DNA of 64,000 nt from Podocnemis expansa (lineage: Eukaryota; Chordata; Testudines; Podocnemididae), in NCBI GenBank assembly GCA_007922195.1, contig ML682088.1, positions 2,777,567 to 2,841,566 of the forward strand. The letters run 5' to 3'. Positions 23,506 to 35,345 of this stretch are shown one piece after another. How positions within the stretch are numbered: the first letter of the stretch is position 1; every line of letters begins with the position of its first letter. Both the position numbers and the translations under genes were made by a program. Under the pieces are notes generated by a model. The model was not told the origin of the DNA, made no database searches, and worked only from the letters and a program-made list of their open reading frames with translations.

Positions 23506-24655
23506 AACTGTTGTGTATCATTTTTAAATGAATTTAGTGCTAAAGCAGCATAGATAATAGTTTAAAAAGTCTGGATGTCCAATTCCTAAAATCATGTTAA
23601 CCCAATCACATCTCACATATGCATTAGCGTCTTGTCCTATTCCTACACCCCAATCTCCTGCCTCATCAATCCATCTGCATTTTATTCATTCTCCTGTTTC
23701 ACTGTAATGGTTGACACAATTTTGCCAAATCTTTTCTAAATCATTCATCATCAGCCAGAAGAAACACACGGAAAATTGAAGCTGCATAACTGACTAGTTG
23801 GTGTGGAAAAGGGGACTCATAACAAAAGTTGTTTTGAAACTTTAATTAGAGTAGACTTGGCCCATGCCTGCTATGTGATGTAATTACTTTATAAAGTATT
23901 TGTAAAAATGCGAAGACGATTAATTTTAGCAGTGATTTACATTCATGCTAGTTTTTATTTGCAGATGACTAGCCACCTGGTCACTAAGCCATACAGTACT
24001 AGGCTCAGTCATTGGCCAACTCAGTCTTTTGTATGATCATCCCATGGAATATTTTACAGAAATAGATATTAAATTAGAAAATAAAAATATTAAAATATTA
24101 AATATTAAATTGTTTTTTTTTAAAGTATAACTATTAAATTTTGTTATCACAATGCAGTTAAGGTACTTCACTGACACTTTAGAATATTGGGGGTCAATTC
24201 CCAACTCACTTAAGCACTCTGTTTCTCATTCACAAGCTTTTTCAGGCAGAAACTGATTCTTAGTATGTATGTGTCAGGTGCTTAGCACAATGTGGGCCAG
24301 ATTTCAGTTAGCATAGTTATATAGTAGGTGAAATTGTTAGTGAGATTACTATTAACATTGCTTTATTAATTTTAATAACTATATTTTCTTTACTTGTGAC
24401 AGCTTTACTTAAAATCTATTTCATGGGGTAAAATCAGCAACTCACTATAGAAGCCATTTGACAGCTTCCTATCCTCATGTTAAATCTTATCTCTGTATCT
24501 TTCAGTCTACACTGAGTTATTCTGCATCATGCTTCTCAGTTATTTTAGTTTTTTAAAATCAGTTTCAAGATCATCTCTATTTCAGCTGTATATTTACACA
24601 CCGTATATGTGGAAGAACAAATCCGAAAGCTTCATGATGTTTTAAAAGTCCCCTA
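23506..24655. other. Unrecognised AT-rich sequence
   Basis: Contains TTAAATATTAAAT low-complexity sequence at about 24065-24125. At about 24212-24296 there is a weak match to the conserved tail shared by L2 and CORE-SINE elements (GCAGAAACTGATTCTTAGTA, GGTGCTTAGCACAATGTGGG). Confidence 0.4.
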
Positions 24656-25774
24656 GGCTATGTATGTGTCTGCAAAATTAGTTGGATTAGTTCAAACTAA
24701 CCTCACACTTCTAAGTTTGAACTAACCACATGTTCTAGTTCAAATTAGTGCTTAGTTTGAAGTAGATTGCACAGTTAGTTTGAACTAACCAGCTTAATTC
24801 AAACTTCTTAAGTTTGAACTAAGCATTACTTCAGGTCTTGGCCAGACTTAGTTCACACTAAGGGTATGTCCACATGCCTCTTTTATTTCGATACAACACT
24901 GGTTGTTTCAAAATAAAAAAGACTATGTCCACATGACATTTTCCTGTTTCAGAATGATGGAGCTTGTCCTTTCAAAACTAAGAGCCGTCGTTTTGAAACA
25001 GCTTAAACCACTTTTGTTTCAAAATGATGGTTATTTCGAAACCAGTGGTTTCAAAATAACGCCGTTGGGACATGTTATTTTGAAACAATGGTTGTTTTGA
25101 AATAACTTTTGACCTTCCTCCCAGGGTGCTTAGCCCTGCCCCCAGGCGGGGAGCCCCGCGGTGGGGTGCTGGGGCGCCCAGCTCTCCCCGCTGCCAGGGC
25201 TGCTCCCTAGCCCTGTGGCCAGGAGCCGGGGTGCCTGGCTTTCCCCACCACCGGGGCTGCTCCCAAGCCCGGCGGTGGGGAGAGCCGGGCGTCCCCGCAC
25301 TCGCGCCACGGGGCTTGAGAGGAACCCGCGACACCCCCAGGCTCCTCGTAAGCCCACTCCCCCCCTCTGCCCTGGTTGGTGGCAACATGGCCTGCATGGA
25401 GCCATGTTGCCACACCTCCCAGGGTGCCCCTCTCCTGAAAGCGAAATAGCAGGTCCATACATAGGACCTGCTATTTCGCTTTCGGGGTCTCCCTTATTTT
25501 GAACTACATTTTTTTAGTTCAAAATAAGTTGTTTCAAAATAAAGGTTTTATTTTGAAATAAGTCATTTCGGAATGACTTATTTCAAAATTAAGCCTTGTG
25601 TGTAGACATAGACTAACAGACTAACTGCACATACTAATTCAAACTAAGCATTTCCTCGTTCAAACTAAGAAATATCTTAATTTGAACTAGGGGGTCCCCT
25701 AGTGTGGCCATGGGCTAAATTAGTCTGGACTAAGCCTCCTTAGTCCAGCCTAATTTGCCAGTGTAGACATAGCC
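24656..25774. mobile_element. TTAGTTTGAACTAA-type palindromic element, split by another element
   Basis: The left end GGCTATGTATGTGTCTGC is diverged and the right end is TTGCCAGTGTAGACATAGCC. The flanks CTA (24653-24655) and TTA (25775-25777) suggest a 3-bp duplication with one change. Arms are built from AGTTTGAACTAA and TAATTCAAACTAAGC words, with a secondary block CCCTAGTGTGGCCATGGGC near 25695 that mirrors the copy at 13172. The middle is occupied by the element at 24862-25613, leaving about 370 bp of its own sequence. Confidence 0.8.
24862..25613 (+). mobile_element. TTTCGAAA-type palindromic element nested in another palindromic element
   Basis: It starts GGGTATGTCCACATGC and ends TTGTGTGTAGACATAGAC, flanked by TAA (24859-24861 and 25614-25616). 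A secondary end-like block CTATGTCCACATGACA lies near 24923. The GC-rich core (about 25115-25435) includes GCCATGTTGCCACAC. The conserved hairpin at 25437-25484 is nearly perfect: AGCAGGTCC pairs with GGACCTGCT, and the outer stem GAAAGCGAAAT pairs with ATTTCGCTTTC. Several core frames over 100 codons are compositional. Confidence 0.85.
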
Positions 25775-26046
25775 TTAGATATTAGAAAAGTGAGAAGGTG
25801 TATCAAATTTTTGCCTGGGTCAGACTATGCCCGTGTCGGGGGTGGGGTGGGGGTGGAGAGAGATGAATGGCTTGGCTTACTCTGGATGGAAGAAGATAAA
25901 ACTGTGTGCAGGATGATAGCACAGCAATGCTCTTTTTTCCAAATCAAAATCAGTTTATGAACTGAATTTAAGCTAGATCTCATTTACTGTCACTTCACAG
26001 CAAGCAAAGCAGTAAAGAAGAGGAACCCATACACACCCATACTTAA

Positions 26047-26410
26047 GGGCTATGTCTACACTTGGAGTTTCAGTTCAAATTACTGAATTTGAATTAGTCA
26101 GTTCAAATTAATAATTATTAATTCAAATTCAGTAAATTGGAACTGACAGGGCCATATTAGAAAATCCTATTTGAATTGGCATGTCCATGGACTGGACTTG
26201 CCGATTCGAATGGAGGGGTGCACCACGGGAAGCGTGGCAAGATGGCCATGGAAAATGGGCACTGCCACAGCCAGTCCCCTGCCAGGCTCCAGCACTCTGA
26301 GCCAGGCACAGAGAAAATACCACCTGTCCAGCTCTAGCCGCACTGCTTTACCGCATGCCAGTCAATCGCATGACAATCAATTCAAATTCAGCTTTAAGCG
26401 TAGACATGCC
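26047..26410 (-). mobile_element. AATTCAAATT-type palindromic element with shared core
   Basis: The left end is GGGCTATGTCTACACTTGG and the right end CTTTAAGCGTAGACATGCC. The left arm carries facing words (CAGTTCAAATT, AATTTGAATTAG, TTAATTCAAATTC). Reverse-complemented, the inner part gives CATCTTGCCACGCTTCCC and a CACCCCTCC block, matching the core of the elements at 1510, 24862 and 33940. The conserved hairpin is at 26168-26211 (GGCATGTCC with GGACTTGCC). No clear target duplication. Confidence 0.75.
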
Positions 26411-27909
26411 GAAGCAAATAAAAATACATTCATGTGCACGCATGAATTTGTGTTATCCAGAGGAGTGCTATAGAGTGCCTTCAGATAATAATCAAGTTCT
26501 TCCCCATATGTTGATAACTGATTCCTGTACACTTTAGGGGAGAACTGAGAGATATAATTAGCCTTCCACGTTAGATGGAAGGCAATATAGGAGTGAAAAA
26601 CACTCATCTATGCATACACTATTTTTCTCTCTCTCCCTCTTTTATTTTGCATATGTAATACACACAAACACAGTGAGACTTTTCTAGCTATATCATTACA
26701 TTTTGAATTGATTAAGTCAGTACAGCCCACATTTCAACTAAGTGGCTGTGTTCCTCATATCTAAAATTCTCTCTCGGCAGCTGTCTCGGTCTTCTAGAAA
26801 GAGAACATGTTGAGCAGCTGTAGCCTCGACAGTCTGTCCCATGCCTTGTGAAGACTGAAAGTGCAAGCCAGTCCCAAGTTGCACCAGTCACAATAGGCAG
26901 CAGAAAGGAACTACCTGGACAGCAGCCATGTACTGTGATGACATAAATTATTTACATAGTTACTGTGAAACATTGTCTGCTATCCTACTGAAACTATGGA
27001 AGAACTTCATTGGAAATTATGGCAAATATTCTGTCACTTACATAATTAATACCTTCTGCTGGGTAGTGTTTGTAAATGTACATTGCCACCTATGTGTCCT
27101 TAAATGACTCTTTGAACCACTCCATGTGACTAAGGGCAGTGCTGAATAAACTTAATGGGCACGACTGTTGGCCAAGTTCTTTGCTGTTGCCAGTGGCTCC
27201 CTCACAGGCCTTATCCCCCACTGCTTAGAGCAGCTTGGGAGCTGTTCTAGTCAATGCTTGCTGGCTGTAGTCCTCAGGGGAGCAGGTGCTGGTTTGAGAT
27301 TCCTGGAGTTCCTTTGGTGTAGCTGGTCGCAGAAAGAGGTAAGCTTAGGACTCAGCTACAACAATTACACAAAGCAAAAACTCTGCCATTGAGAGTCTGG
27401 ACATGCACCTAACATTGCACTGCTCTCTGGAGTACATGGAAACTACATGGGGCTTGGGAAGGACCTTTCACAATGTAGCTTCAATCCAATCTTTTCTTAT
27501 TTGCAATACCAAAGCACCTAAAGTCTCCTTGAACATGGACTTGACTCCACTTTTCTCTCTTTTTTTTCTTTTTGGAATTACTCAGTATAGGTTTGCTTTT
27601 GATGTAACGGCAGTAATTACATGATGAGACCGCAGATGCTACTGCTGTGATCTGTCCTGCTTGCTTACAATTGCTTTTCCCAAAGAAACTTCCAAAGCTT
27701 TACCTTCTGTTGGCCTTTTAATTGTTTTGCACCTTGGCCCTTCTCAGTTTTTGGATTCTATTCAGACACTATTTCCCAACCCTTTTCTCCCCACAGGCCA
27801 AACTCTTTCCACAAGCCAAACCCTTGTGATATAGTGGTTCTAATTACTGATGAGAATTTCTTTTTCAGGCAACGCACCCACTGAAGTGAAACATAGCTTG
27901 CCCCTTATC
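26411..27909. other. No recognised feature
   Basis: Unique-looking AT-rich sequence with a short CT tract near 26620-26640. No frame of interest. Confidence 0.5.
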
Positions 27910-27917
27910 CTGTAATC

Positions 27918-28220
27918 CAGCGGTTCCAAACCTTTTCCTTTATGTGGACTACTACATCATCCTCAAAAGCTTTTGTGGACCACCATGTAAGCAAGCAGTT
28001 TAAAATGTTGTAAACATAGCCTATGGTTGATGGGAGTCAAACTTGTATATCAAAGGGTATTAAAAATGCAGCTATTTCTAATAATTTATTATGCCCACTC
28101 ACAAACATATTGCACTCATCACAGTACATTTACCTGCAGTAATTATCTCCCCCCCCACAGACCACCTGTAGTGACCTCATGACCACCAGTGGTCCATGGA
28201 CCACAGGTTGGGAACCACTG
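27918..28220. mobile_element. hAT-type non-autonomous element, 303 bp, perfect duplication
   Basis: Terminal inverted repeats CAGCGGTTCCAAACC and GGTTGGGAACCACTG are flanked by a perfect 8-bp duplication CTGTAATC (27910-27917 and 28221-28228). Subterminal GTGGACCACCATG and CATGGACCACAGG motifs are also inverted. The 8-bp duplication and CAG-starting ends are standard for hAT. It has no transposase and must have been moved in trans. Same end type as the element at 47742-48424. Confidence 0.9.
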
Positions 28221-28755
28221 CTGTAATCCTCCTTCAGGCAAATGTGATTAAGATCAAATGATGCAGTACTTTGGAATCAAAGTTATAAGCCATTACACAT
28301 GTGAATATCTCTATTGTGGCTACTAACACTGAGTACTGAATAGTAACATTGGTAACAACCCCCATGTGGTTCATTTCTGACCCTCACCTCTGCCACCATC
28401 ATCTGGAACTGAAACTACAACGGCCCAATTGAATTACTGCAAAATTTGAACAAACGTGTGAGCAAATGCCCTCCAACTTTGGCTACCTTTATACCATAAA
28501 ATAGACAGTAAGATTTATTTTCTGCTTCCAGGCTATCAGTTGTTAACTATCCATACACACAAAGAAGCCATGATAATGTGCTACAAGAGCTTCATTAGCA
28601 TGAGATTGGGATAGTCAATGCCCCAGCCATGAGTGAGTTAATCAGGCTATTCTAAGGAAGTGCCAATAAAATATTCATGCCTCCGCTCACCAACTTATAT
28701 CCTGTATATTTATAGCTTATGTTTACCTGCATATTTGACACACACATTATTTTAG

Positions 28756-28860
28756 AAAAAAGGAGTCCTGTGGCACTTAAAGACTAACAAATTTATTTAT
28801 TGCATGAGCTTTTGGGGGAAAAAATTCCACTTTGTTAGACAGAGAGGGTTGTCTTAATAT
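28756..28860 (-). mobile_element. Penelope-like 3' tail fragment
   Basis: AAGGAGTCCTGTGGCACTTA, then GACTAACAAATTTATTTATT, TGCATGAGCTTTTGGGGG and CCACTTTGTTAGA, the antisense tail in the same order as at 22585 and 55921. It ends where unrelated sequence begins at about 28846-28860. Confidence 0.75.
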
Positions 28861-30599
28861 ACTGTTCTTCTTAATTATAACCCTGTTTCTGTAAAGCGAG
28901 TTATCTGAGATAAACTTGAGGTTATCTGTACAGGGATCAGAAGGAGCCAGAAAACCCATTTAGTGACCCTAAAATGCCACAGTCCCAAAATCTAATATCT
29001 TGGGTGAATCCCGGACTAGAAGGAAGTGGTATACTGGATTTCTGAGTTTCTCCTAATTCCACTAGTAAAACATGTATCTTGTTTCTAGCCCAGTAGGGGC
29101 AAATCTTAAGCGAGTCATTAGCACATAGCTGAATTTCCATCCATGACTTCAATTGAGTGAAATTTCACATTCAGGGGGAGGAACAGAAAACATTTGTGGT
29201 ATTTATATATATAAAAATATGGCACCTGTGTGAAACTGCTCAGAGGTTTGGAATGCTCATAGCTGCCCTGAGGGAGATGGATTAGTGAGCTGAGGGTAGG
29301 TGAGGTGGTCAAAGGTGCATAATAAAATTGCAGAAATATGTGACAAAAGACTTTTTTATCACATGACTGTGCAATTTGTCACATGGCTGTCAAAATAAGC
29401 CCTTTCCATTTTCTAGAGAGAAAGCACCGGTTCTCTCTGGGTGATGCTACTATGTCAGCATCGGGGATAGAGGCAGACCAACACCCAGTGCCTGACGCAT
29501 GAAAACCGTGAAGAGTAAAAGTGACTTAGGCTGTTGAATTGTAAGATGTATCACTGCTGGGGTGTGGAAGGAAGAGGAACTCTATGCTGTGACTACCAAT
29601 ATCTGCTCTGGGGGGTGGGGCTGATGGAGGAACACATGGACCCTGCCCAAAACTATGCAAGACTTGGGACTGGGGAGGTGTGTTGTCAGAGGGATGAAGC
29701 CCACCAACCACTTCCCACCATCTGTGCAAAAATTTTGGAGAGGGATTGGAAAGGAAGTCAGCTGACAAAGCTATGAGGAAGAAATGGAGTAGCTACTGTT
29801 CTCCACCTCAGTGCAACCATCTCTAGGTAAGGGTGGAGGTACAAGAACATCTGTCATCTGTCTCCCTTCCTTCCTTCCAGTTGCAAATATAGAACAGCGA
29901 GAAGCACCTGTCATTCTAACATATTTACATTTCTCCATCAGTAGTAGCTGAGCATATCAGATTCTTCAATGTATTTATTCTCTCAACATCTCCCTGAGGA
30001 AGGGGAATGGTATTATATACATTTTAAAAAGAGTAATATGGGACCCAGAGAAACTTATGCCTAGCTCCTCAGATTTATTTAAGATACCAAACTCTCACTG
30101 AATGAGAATCATCTGGGCCTTATAAGTGACTCGCCTGGCTTATTCTCGTGTGACATTGGTGGTGCAGCTTGGAATGGAGTCTGGGTGCCCCAAGCTAATG
30201 CTCTAACATCCTTCCTAGCCCTACCCCCTATATAAAAATGAGCCAGCTCTGGCGAGAAGGGAGGCATGGAACTTGACCCAACTTCTGCAAAAATCTGGCA
30301 GACCTTGTGGAAAGGGGCCAAGGAACAGCTTTGCTGTTCCCCGAAGTGGAAAGCACTTCTAGCCCGCCTAGAGGGAAGAAGAACTTGGGAAAGCTGGAAG
30401 ATCAGCTGGCAGCTTTGTGTGCTGCCACTCCCAGGTGGGATGAAACTATCAGAAGAGTTCAGCTGATAGAGAGTTTTGACCAGCATTGTGTATGACAGGT
30501 ATCACACCTCAGGACACTCATACCTATATTTCCCCTCAGTCACTCAGTGAGGACCCCCCAGCCTCAGGTTTCAATCTCCCCAGTTGTTGTCTCTTTTTG
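28861..30599. other. Unrecognised sequence with one possible CORE-SINE scrap
   Basis: At about 29975-30065 a degenerate series (ATTATATACATTTTAAAAAG, then GGGACCCAGAGAAACTTA) resembles an antisense MIR-type block at low identity. Otherwise no repeat or gene is recognised, including in the 125-codon minus-strand frame at 30109-30486. Confidence 0.35.
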
Positions 30600-31010
30600 A
30601 CTATGTCTACACTAGAAAAAGTTAAGTTGAATTTGTTAATTTGAACTAGTAAGTTCACTTTAATTCAAACTCAGCTCAGCCTTAGGTTGAATTAACGAAG
30701 TGGACTAAGTCAACTTAAAGTTAAGTCAACTTAGTCCACTTCATTAATTCAACCTAACCACCCTTAATAAAGTTGAATGAAGGGTTAACCCAGGTCTACA
30801 CTGTCCTTAGTTTGAACTAAGGAGTTGAATTAAGGCTTAGTTCACTTCGAACTAACAGGCAGTTCTTATCAATTCAAATTAAGCTTTCATTAAGTTGAAT
30901 TAAGGAATTTCTTAATTCGACTTAATGAAAGTCTAGTGTGTAGACAGGGACCAATGTAGTTTGAATTAAGCCTCCGTAATTCAACCTAAATTGCCAGTGT
31001 AGACATAGCC
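30600..31010 (-). mobile_element. TTAGTTTGAACTAA-type palindromic element without GC core
   Basis: It starts with CTATGTCTACACTAG and ends with TTGCCAGTGTAGACATAGCC. The interior is made of facing AT-rich words (TTAGGTTGAATTAA, TTAATTCAACCTAA). A secondary end-like block AGTGTGTAGACAGGGACC near 30937 mirrors the one at about 7517 in the opposite-orientation copy at 7455-7882. No target duplication could be read. Confidence 0.85.
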
Positions 31011-33047
31011 ATAGCGGAGACTTATGTCTCTCTCCCTTCTGACTGGATATTCCCGGGTTGCCCAGCTCCCTGCCTTCACTGTGTGACTCTCAGCATTGAT
31101 AAGTTGCCCTAAGTAGGACATTTGCATGCATAGTTGCTGCAGATGTAAGTTCTTTCTAAGTAGGAGTATTTGTTTTTAAGGTAGAAAGCATTACCACGAA
31201 AACATATTAGAAAGAAAGAAAAAACCTATACACACATGCTGATAAGCTTCCCTGCGTTCATCCCCATTTTCACAGGGGCTCTGGCAAGTGTAGTCTTGTA
31301 ATACCCCACCCAGTTAATGTTTAATCAGAGTTTCAACTCAGAGCAAGGATGCTCAGTTCTCTGTTTATGGGGTTGAGGAGTCTTTGATTTGGAGCTTCCA
31401 GAAGCAGGTAGGTAGTATTCAAAAGGTCTCTTTCTCTCCCAAGGCTTATATTCCAAAAGTTAGCACTGGGGGAGGCAGTGGGTAAGGTGGGGACAATGTG
31501 TTTGCATTCCCCTCACCTCAAGGTATATCCTAAAGACACCCACCTCATATATATCATTACAAAAAGACATTTGAACATCCTGATATCTTGCAGAGATTAC
31601 ATTAATCTTGTCTCCTTACTAAAGCAATCTCACACTAGTACATTGGATGTCTAATACAGTGAAATCCATTGGGGTTAACCCTAATTCAATGAGGTTTAAC
31701 TTAATTCAGTACAATTAATCTTATTCCCATAAGGTTCGATCAGGATCATCTCACTCTAGGCGGGGTGATGAGATGTCAGACAGAGGAAAGAAATGCACCT
31801 GAGATATATGAGCTAAAAGCTCCACTTGGTAGTTTAGTGACTAACGAGGAAGAAGCACAGCATTGTTTGACTAATGCTCATTCAACACTTACCTGGCTTT
31901 CTTCCTCTATAGCTGTCCCATTGCCACTGTCCACATCCCATAATCTCGAGTGGCTCACAGCTCTCTTTTTCTCTATGACTGATAACAACTGGCTCTGGCA
32001 GCCTCCCTCCCAGTTGTCTTATGGAAACAAGCCCCTCAGCTCCCTGAAACCTTCCATGATTTAGTTCTACCTAACAGAGAAATTCCCACTTAAATCCCCC
32101 AAAGTTTCCATGATCAACTCCCTCTATTTTTAAAAGTCTACTTTGAACTCCAGCATAGAATATAGGTAATATCAAAGCTCACATAGACTGACCCAGCAGA
32201 GCACCCAAATATTGCAGTATACTTCCTGTGGGGGAAAAGACAAATATTTCCTACTGTTCCTAGCTCTCCCCCGGCTGAGACAGTTAGGTTCCTTGTGCTT
32301 AAAGACAGGCAAGCTTTGGTCATCACAAATATAAAGGGGATTTTCTACTGAGGCTGCTGGACAATTTTCTCTTCCTCTCTAACTGTCAGCATTTTTTTTT
32401 CTCCTGCATACTGCTAACCCTAAGCACCTTTTCCTTATTGAGGGAGACCTGAAATCTCTTTAACAAGCCTCAGATAAAACAGACAAATTGGACTAAAACT
32501 GAACATCCTAAAAACAAAACACTGTGACTCTTGCGCCAAATTCATCCTGGATGCAACTTTCTTGAGATTTGGAGAGTTGTGTAGGGTTGAATGCAGCCTC
32601 TTGAGTATAGGCAGTTTCTGTTTAGGAGAAAAAGTGAATTGGATCCAAATCTAAGGGGTTTCCTGAAAAACTAGTTAACTAACAAACTGTATCTAAATGA
32701 AATATATACTTCAAAACTCTATTCAAGTGAACTTCCTTGTGACTTAACACACAATGCTCTCTGTGCAGGAGGCTCAAGCTATGAGCACCACCCTCTTCTA
32801 GCCAATAGCAAGTTAAGATGTAAGTGTAATTTGTGAGGAAATATTGCACATCATAATTTTTCAGACAGGACAGACTCTGAAGAACAGCTCCTAACTTTTG
32901 GCTCTTCATATTATTTCTCTTGCTAAAGGCTTATGGCTCCAAAAAAGCCAGCCGCTTAATGGGATATGACTAGACCAGGGGAGCTCCTTTAGGATCTATT
33001 GCAGAAGACCAGCGGTGATGACTTAATCTTGCAATGCCTTCTATGTT
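31011..33047. other. No recognised feature
   Basis: Two kilobases without an identifiable repeat or gene. A 99-codon frame at 31765-32064 shows no known motif. Confidence 0.5.
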
Positions 33048-34645
33048 GAGATGACTGGCTCCATACCTTGACTTTAGCAAAGAATTTGATATGGCCTCCT
33101 ACAGTATTCTTATTAGCAAGTTAAAGAAATATGGTTTGGATGAAGGGACTATAAGGTGATTAGAAAGCTAGATAGATGGTTGGGCTCAACGGATAGTGAT
33201 CAACAGCTCAATGTCTAATTGGCAGCCAGCAACAAATGGAGTGCCCCAGGGTCAGTGCTGGGACCACTTTTGTTCAACATCTTCTTTATTGATCTAAAGG
33301 ATGGGGTGTATTGCGCTCTCAGCAAGTTTGCAGATTACAGTAAACTGTGGGGAATGGTAGATATGCTGGAGGGTGAGGATAGGCTACAGTCACTTAAACA
33401 TATGGGAAGATTGAGCCAAAAACAATCTGATGAGTTTCAAGGACAAGTGTAGAATCTTGAATTTAAGTCAGAAGAACCTCATCCACTGTGAGAAACAGGA
33501 CTGACTAGCTAGGCAGCAATTCAACAGAAAAGGATGTGGAGGTTACAATGGACAAGAAGCTGGATATAAGTCATCAGTGTTGTTTATTGCTAAGAAAGCT
33601 AATGGTATATTGGGCTGCATTAGTACGAGCACTGCCAACAGGTTGAGGGAAGTAATTATTCCCCTCTATTCAGGGGTAGTGGGGCCACATTTGGAGTACT
33701 GTGTCCAGTTTTTGTCCCCTTCCATTACAGAAAGGGTGTAGACTAATTGGAGAGAGTGGAGCAGAGGGCAACACAAATTATTAGGGGTTGAAGCGCACAG
33801 TTTATGAGAGGCTGAGGGAACTAGTCTTGTTTAGCCTGTAGAAGAGAAAAATTAGGAGGGATTTCATAGCAGGCTTCAACTATCTGAAAGATGGTGCCAG
33901 AAAGGATGGAGCTAGGCTGTTCTCAGTGGAAGTAGATAAGGGTATGTCTACACTTAAAATTTAGTTTGAATTAATGAGGAATAATTCAAACTAAATTAAT
34001 GCATGGCAACACTGGTTTTCATTACTTCAAACTAAGGAATTCTTACTTACTTGGAAGCTATAAAACCTCACTTAACTTTGAAGTAATAGTTAATTCAAAC
34101 TTAGTTAGAATTAACCCAAAAGAGCAGTGTTAACTCAAACTAACCATTAGTTTGAATTAATGAATTTTGGCCTCCTTCCTCTTTCTATGCATTGGGTGGG
34201 GGCATGACCCTTCTTGGGTGCCATGTTGCCACACTTCCCATGGTTCCCCATCCTATATTGAACTAGCAAGTCCTGTCCATGGACTTGCTAGTTCAATTTG
34301 GGTTTTAGTGGGGCCATGTTAGTTCAAATTACCAATGATTAGTTTGAATTAATTAATTAATTAATTCCAACTAAGTTAATTCAAACTAACATTTGAAATC
34401 TGGACATAGCCTAACAGAACTAGACACAATGGTCTCAAGTTGATCTAGGCTGCATATTAGCAAAATATCCCTAGGATGATCGTGAAATGCTGGAACAGAT
34501 TATCAAGGGAGGCAGTGGAATCCCCGTCAAGTACTGGTTTCTAAGGTGCAGCTTTGCAAATCCTTGGCTTGGATGATTTATCTATGGGGGTTGGTCCTGC
34601 TGTGAGCAGGGGGTTGGACTAGATGGCCTCTTGAGTTCCCTTCTC
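33048..34645 (+). mobile_element. CR1 LINE, 3' half, interrupted
   Basis: It begins in the reverse transcriptase (TTGACTTTAGCAAAGAATTT) and runs through a segment encoding PGSVLGPLLFNIF and LSKFADYSKL. The catalytic FADD box reads FADY, so an essential aspartate is lost. Frameshifts and small deletions are frequent (for example near 33390-33480). The downstream parts are recognisable to the typical end CAGGGGGTTGGACTAGATGG followed by CCTC. A palindromic element is inserted at 33940-34411. Dead copy, with a different 3' end from the CR1 at 4645. Confidence 0.88.
33940..34411 (+). mobile_element. TTAGTTTGAATTAA-type palindromic element inside CR1
   Basis: The ends GGGTATGTCTACACTTAA and TCTGGACATAGCC are flanked by TAA (33937-33939 and 34412-34414). 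Joining the flanks restores a continuous CR1 text, so the insertion point is certain. It carries a short core (about 34185-34255) with GCCATGTTGCCACAC and the conserved hairpin at 34256-34297 (AGCAAGTCC with GGACTTGCT), here framed by TTGAACT and AGTTCAA instead of TTTCGAAA words. A TTAATTAATTAATTAATT run lies near 34356. Confidence 0.9.
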
Positions 34646-34659
34646 TCCAAATCTTCAAT

Positions 34660-34811
34660 GGCTATGTCCACACATACATCGTTATTTCAAAATAAGTTAA
34701 TTCGAATTAAGAAAATGTTTGAATTAAGAGAAGCCTGCTATCGAAACGGCTGTTATTTCAAAATGGTTATTTTGAAATAACGCCGTTTGGACATGTTGTT
34801 TTGAAACAATG
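34660..34811 (+). mobile_element. Truncated palindromic element with mixed arm words
   Basis: It starts GGCTATGTCCACACATAC and includes TTATTTCAAAATAA words of the TTTCGAAA type, next to TTAATTCGAATTAAG and TTTGAATTAAGAG words of the other type, then GTTATTTCAAAATGG and CGCCGTTTGGACATGTTG. Only one end is present, and the sequence passes straight into an antisense CR1. Confidence 0.75.
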
Positions 34812-35345
34812 GTGTTGTCTAACCTGCTCTTAAAAGCTTGCAATGATGGAGATTCCACAACCTGCCTAAGCAATTTATTTCAATGGTTAATCACCCTGAC
34901 AGTTAGGAATTTTTTTCCTAATGTCCCTTGGTGTAATTTAAGCCTATTACTTCTTGATCTATCATTGGCAGTTAAGGAGAATAATTTTCTCTCCCCTCTT
35001 TGTAACAACCTTTTAGATACTTGACAAGTGTTATCACGCCCCTTCTCAGGCTCCTCTTTTCCAGGCTAAACAAACCCAGTTTTTTCAATCTTCCCTCATA
35101 AGACTAGTGTTACAGACCTTTAATCATCCTTGTTGCTCTTCTCTGGACTTTCTCCAATTTCTTCACAAAGTTCCTGAAATGAGGCTCCCAGAACTGGACA
35201 CAGTACTTGAGTTGAGGCCTAATCAGTGTGGAGTAGAGAGGAATAATTACTTCTCATGTCTGACTTACAATACTCCTGTTAATATATCCCAGAATGTTGC
35301 TTGCTTTTTTTTCCCCCAACAGCATTACACTGTTTACTCTTGTAT
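34812..35345 (-). mobile_element. CR1 LINE fragment, antisense
   Basis: Read on the minus strand it is the C-terminal end of CR1 ORF2: the plus strand shows ATGGAGATTCCACAACCTGC, ACAGTTAGGAATTTTTTTCC, TTAAGCCTATTACTTCTTGA and TTCTCTGGACTTTCTCCAAT in the expected reversed order. The far end is diffuse near 35345. It belongs to the same CR1 type as the outer copy at 43022-44985. Confidence 0.85.

Noticed and set aside
26047..26410. 3-bp target duplication for the AATTCAAATT element
   Set aside because: The flanks (AAG or TAA on the left, GAA or AAG on the right) match only if one end is shifted, so I do not count it.
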